Source: Chromatiales bacterium
GTDB taxonomy: Bacteria > Pseudomonadota > Gammaproteobacteria > Chromatiales > Chromatiaceae
NCBI GenBank assembly: GCA_022360595.1
Contig: JAKSCN010000516.1
Coordinates: 1 to 11,171, forward strand
Reading direction: 5' to 3'
DNA: 11,171 nt
Position 1 is the stretch's first letter, and each line of letters begins with the position of its first letter. This document shows, in pieces, positions 10,518 to 11,171 of the stretch. Made by a program: the position numbers and the translations under genes. Under the pieces are notes generated by a model. The model did no database searches and was not told where the DNA came from. It was given only the letters and a program-made list of their open reading frames with translations.

Positions 10518-11171
10518 ATGCCTTTAAGCTATATTGAAAACATTTTACGGGCGCAAATCTACGATGTGGTGAAAGAGACTCCGCTGGATAATGCCAAGCG
10601 GTTGTCTGAGCGCCTATCCAATGATGTCTTTCTCAAGCGCGAAGATCTGCAGCCTGTCTTCTCGTTTAAGTTGCGTGGCGCCTACAACAAGATTAAAAGC
10701 CTGTCGGAGGAGGAGAAAGCTGCTGGGGTGATAGCGGCCTCTGCGGGTAATCATGCTCAGGGGGTGGCGTTGTCAGCCAAGCGCCTGGGCATCAAAGCTC
10801 AGATTGTTATGCCAAAGACGACGCCACCTATCAAGATTGAAGCGGTGCGGAGCCATGGAGCCAAGGCAGTGCTTTGGGGGGATTCGTATGATGAGGCCTA
10901 TGAACATGCGTTAACCCTGGTTGAGGAGGAGGGCTATACCTTTATTCATCCCTTTGCTGACCCAGTTGTGATTGCTGGGCAGGGGACTATTGGTATGGAA
11001 ATTGTTCATCAACATCAGGGGCCGCCCGACGCTATCTTTATTCCGGTTGGAGGCGGTGGGCTACTTGCCGGTGTGGCAGCCTATGTGAAGTATCTCTATC
11101 CCGAAGTGAAAGTGATTGGGGTTGAGCCGGAAGATGCTCCCACGCTCTATAAGGCGCTAGAGGCGGGGCGG
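10518..11171 (+). CDS. ilvA: Threonine ammonia-lyase (threonine deaminase) IlvA, C-terminus cut by window edge
   Basis: PLP enzyme converting threonine to 2-oxobutyrate and ammonia, the first step of isoleucine synthesis. 218 codons are in the window with no stop before the right edge. Visible: KREDLQPVFSFKLRGAYNK (40-58) with the PLP-binding Lys51, the substrate-site ASAGNHAQG segment, and the Gly-rich phosphate-binding loop GGGGLLAGV. The fold matches the catalytic domain of biosynthetic IlvA; whether the C-terminal ACT-like regulatory domains that give isoleucine feedback inhibition are present cannot be seen, so a catabolic TdcB-type enzyme is not strictly excluded, though the N-terminus (LRAQIYDVVKETPLD) is the biosynthetic type. 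AGGGG seven bases before the ATG. Divergent from rpiA, an arrangement also known in Pseudomonas. Confidence 0.94.
   Translation, partial: MPLSYIENILRAQIYDVVKETPLDNAKRLSERLSNDVFLKREDLQPVFSFKLRGAYNKIKSLSEEEKAAGVIAASAGNHAQGVALSAKRLGIKAQIVMPKTTPPIKIEAVRSHGAKAVLWGDSYDEAYEHALTLVEEEGYTFIHPFADPVVIAGQGTIGMEIVHQHQGPPDAIFIPVGGGGLLAGVAAYVKYLYPEVKVIGVEPEDAPTLYKALEAGR

Noticed and set aside
1..11171. CRISPR array, insertion sequence, prophage or toxin-antitoxin locus
   Set aside because: No regularly spaced repeats, no transposase or integrase, no terminal inverted repeats with target duplications; the tRNA gene shows no duplicated 3' end to suggest integration.

Overview
The window is a stretch of chromosome from a Gram-negative gammaproteobacterium of roughly balanced GC content. 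The evidence is a cAMP-receptor-protein (Crp) divergent from a YhfA-type OsmC protein, the Coq7-type diiron ubiquinone hydroxylase, the qmcA/NfeD pair, rplM-rpsI, an outer-membrane porin ending in Phe and an RND efflux adaptor. The mix of a Pseudomonas-like Coq7, divergent rpiA/ilvA and an E. coli-like crp/yhfA pair suggests a deep-branching, possibly Chromatiales-like lineage. I cannot name the species. Most of the window is core genome; I see no mobile element, CRISPR array, prophage or broken gene.

Layout. 1-979 (-): RND periplasmic adaptor, cut by the left edge, with its promoter and a 17-bp operator-like palindrome. 1193-3776 (+): a three-gene unit of qmcA (SPFH membrane-scaffold protein), a short NfeD-family partner overlapping it by one base, and a one-pass membrane protein whose C-terminus looks like the calcium-binding end of a type II secretion major pseudopilin (GspG). 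A compact hairpin separates this from crp (3802-4455, -). yhfA (4565-4981, +) is divergent from crp. coq7 and glcF (4989-6868, -) form a two-gene unit reading toward yhfA.

6869-7171 is a gene-free interval holding a candidate independent small RNA (consensus-like promoter, 5' hairpin, C-rich segment matching the 16S rRNA tail, strong intrinsic terminator), followed by a good promoter for rplM-rpsI (7172-8015). tRNA-Gln(CTG) follows rpsI and carries the only obvious terminator of that unit. 8191-8629 is a long, AT-rich, structure-rich region upstream of a porin gene (8630-9556), which ends in a perfect 20-bp palindrome and a textbook terminator. rpiA (9738-10394, -) and ilvA (10518 onward, +, cut by the right edge) are divergent.

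The genes mostly serve separate housekeeping roles: translation (rplM, rpsI, tRNA-Gln), respiratory quinone synthesis and glycolate-type oxidation (coq7, glcF), global regulation (crp), envelope organisation (qmcA unit, porin, efflux adaptor), and central metabolism (rpiA, ilvA). The two least ordinary items are the small-RNA candidate at about 6973-7069 and the pseudopilin-tail membrane protein at 2586-3776.
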